The notes beneath the pieces are model-generated. The model had not been told where the DNA came from. It did not search any database and saw only the letters and a program-made list of their open reading frames with translations. This document shows positions 63,801 to 64,000 of a DNA stretch of 64,000 nucleotides, in pieces; within the stretch, counting starts at the first letter, position 1, and each line of letters opens with the position of its first letter. Both the position numbers and the translations under genes were made by a program. Source of the stretch: Dimorphilus gyrociliatus (taxonomy: Eukaryota; Annelida; Polychaeta; Dinophilidae). Location: assembly GCA_904063045.1 (NCBI GenBank), contig CAJFCJ010000001.1:2425501-2489500 (forward strand). The letters run 5' to 3'.

Positions 63801-64000
63801 CAATCTAACTAGATACGTATAGTAGATGTTACATATACTTTATATATGTATAATAATTTATTGTTCATTATATGATGATAATATAACAATAAGTATACAG
63901 TATATTTCAAGTAGGTGTCCTTTAGAATGGTAAGTTTTATGGAAGTCTGAGCATCTCCTCGAGGTATATATAAAAGTCTTCGTTATAGAGAAGATCGTTA
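57887..64000. other. 6.1-kb gene-poor region at the right edge
   Basis: I find no reading frame with family resemblance or a coherent exon chain on either strand. It may be intergenic DNA or long introns of a gene outside the window. Landmarks: (CT)n near 59311-59328 and 59638-59655, ACTTCCGG (ETS-type, 61631-61638), AATGGCCGCCATTTTT near 62327-62342 (palindromic YY1-like), and an ATT trinucleotide run at about 63565-63612. Confidence 0.5.
63965..63976 (+). promoter_or_regulatory. TATA box of a gene beyond the right edge
   Basis: TATATATAAAAG lies 24 bp before the end of the window in a less AT-rich context (CTCCTCGAGG upstream, GTCTTCGTTATAG downstream). It is a good core-promoter match, so a plus-strand gene may start just outside. 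Confidence 0.4.

Overview
This window is nuclear DNA from a small-genome invertebrate animal. It is AT-rich, every gene but one is split by GT-AG introns, and most introns are only 50-75 nt. The families are animal ones (USF, kinesin light chain, WDSUB1, RAP1/TERF2IP, MOLO1-like TPM protein, rhodopsin-class GPCR). The size and style of introns and the family set would suit a compact lophotrochozoan such as a miniature annelid, but that placement is inference, not something the sequence proves.

Layout, left to right. A 3'-partial RAP1/TERF2IP gene (1-608), an aquaporin (1579-2967), the GPI-transamidase protease PIGK (4292-5690) and an orphan class-A GPCR (8633-9831) all lie on +. CDC5L (minus, 12953-10182) and POLR2B/RPB2 (plus, 13265-17384) stand head to head over about 310 bp. 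A poorly conserved kinase-like gene (17677-20343) and WDSUB1 (21092-22624) follow on +. The minus strand then carries mevalonate diphosphate decarboxylase (24685-23029), an intronless mitochondrial-clan P450 (26907-25450) and a SAMD10/12-Aveugle-type SAM protein (28010-27391), the last head to head with USF (28520-30246, +). A DUF4062-NACHT STAND ATPase with a cysteine-rich tail follows (about 31174-34172, +), then kinesin light chain (35050-45662, +). A proline-rich coiled-coil SAM protein (51010-46533, -), a Gfo/Idh/MocA oxidoreductase of inositol-dehydrogenase type (53939-52547, -), a CAP/SCP secreted protein (54734-55740, +) and a TPM-domain membrane protein (57886-56675, -) complete the genes. 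From about 57.9 to 64 kb I see no supportable gene, only a strong TATA motif at the right edge.

The genes do not form a pathway. They are a mix of housekeeping functions (splicing, transcription, GPI anchoring, isoprenoid synthesis) with cell-type or environment-facing ones (GPCR, aquaporin, CAP, P450, STAND). Exon models were built by hand; all phases were checked and all joined models keep frame.

The most striking observation is in the kinesin light chain gene. Two separate exons are tandemly duplicated: 38718-38805 with 39174-39261 (88 nt each), and 40802-40891 with 41160-41249 (90 nt each). Each copy has the same length and phase as its partner and encodes the same segment, helix B of TPR2 and helix B of TPR4. 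They look like mutually exclusive exons that would give four cargo-binding domain variants. For the first pair, including both or neither would break the reading frame. A second candidate for novelty is the STAND ATPase, which ends in a multi-CxxC tail where related proteins usually carry WD40 or TPR repeats.
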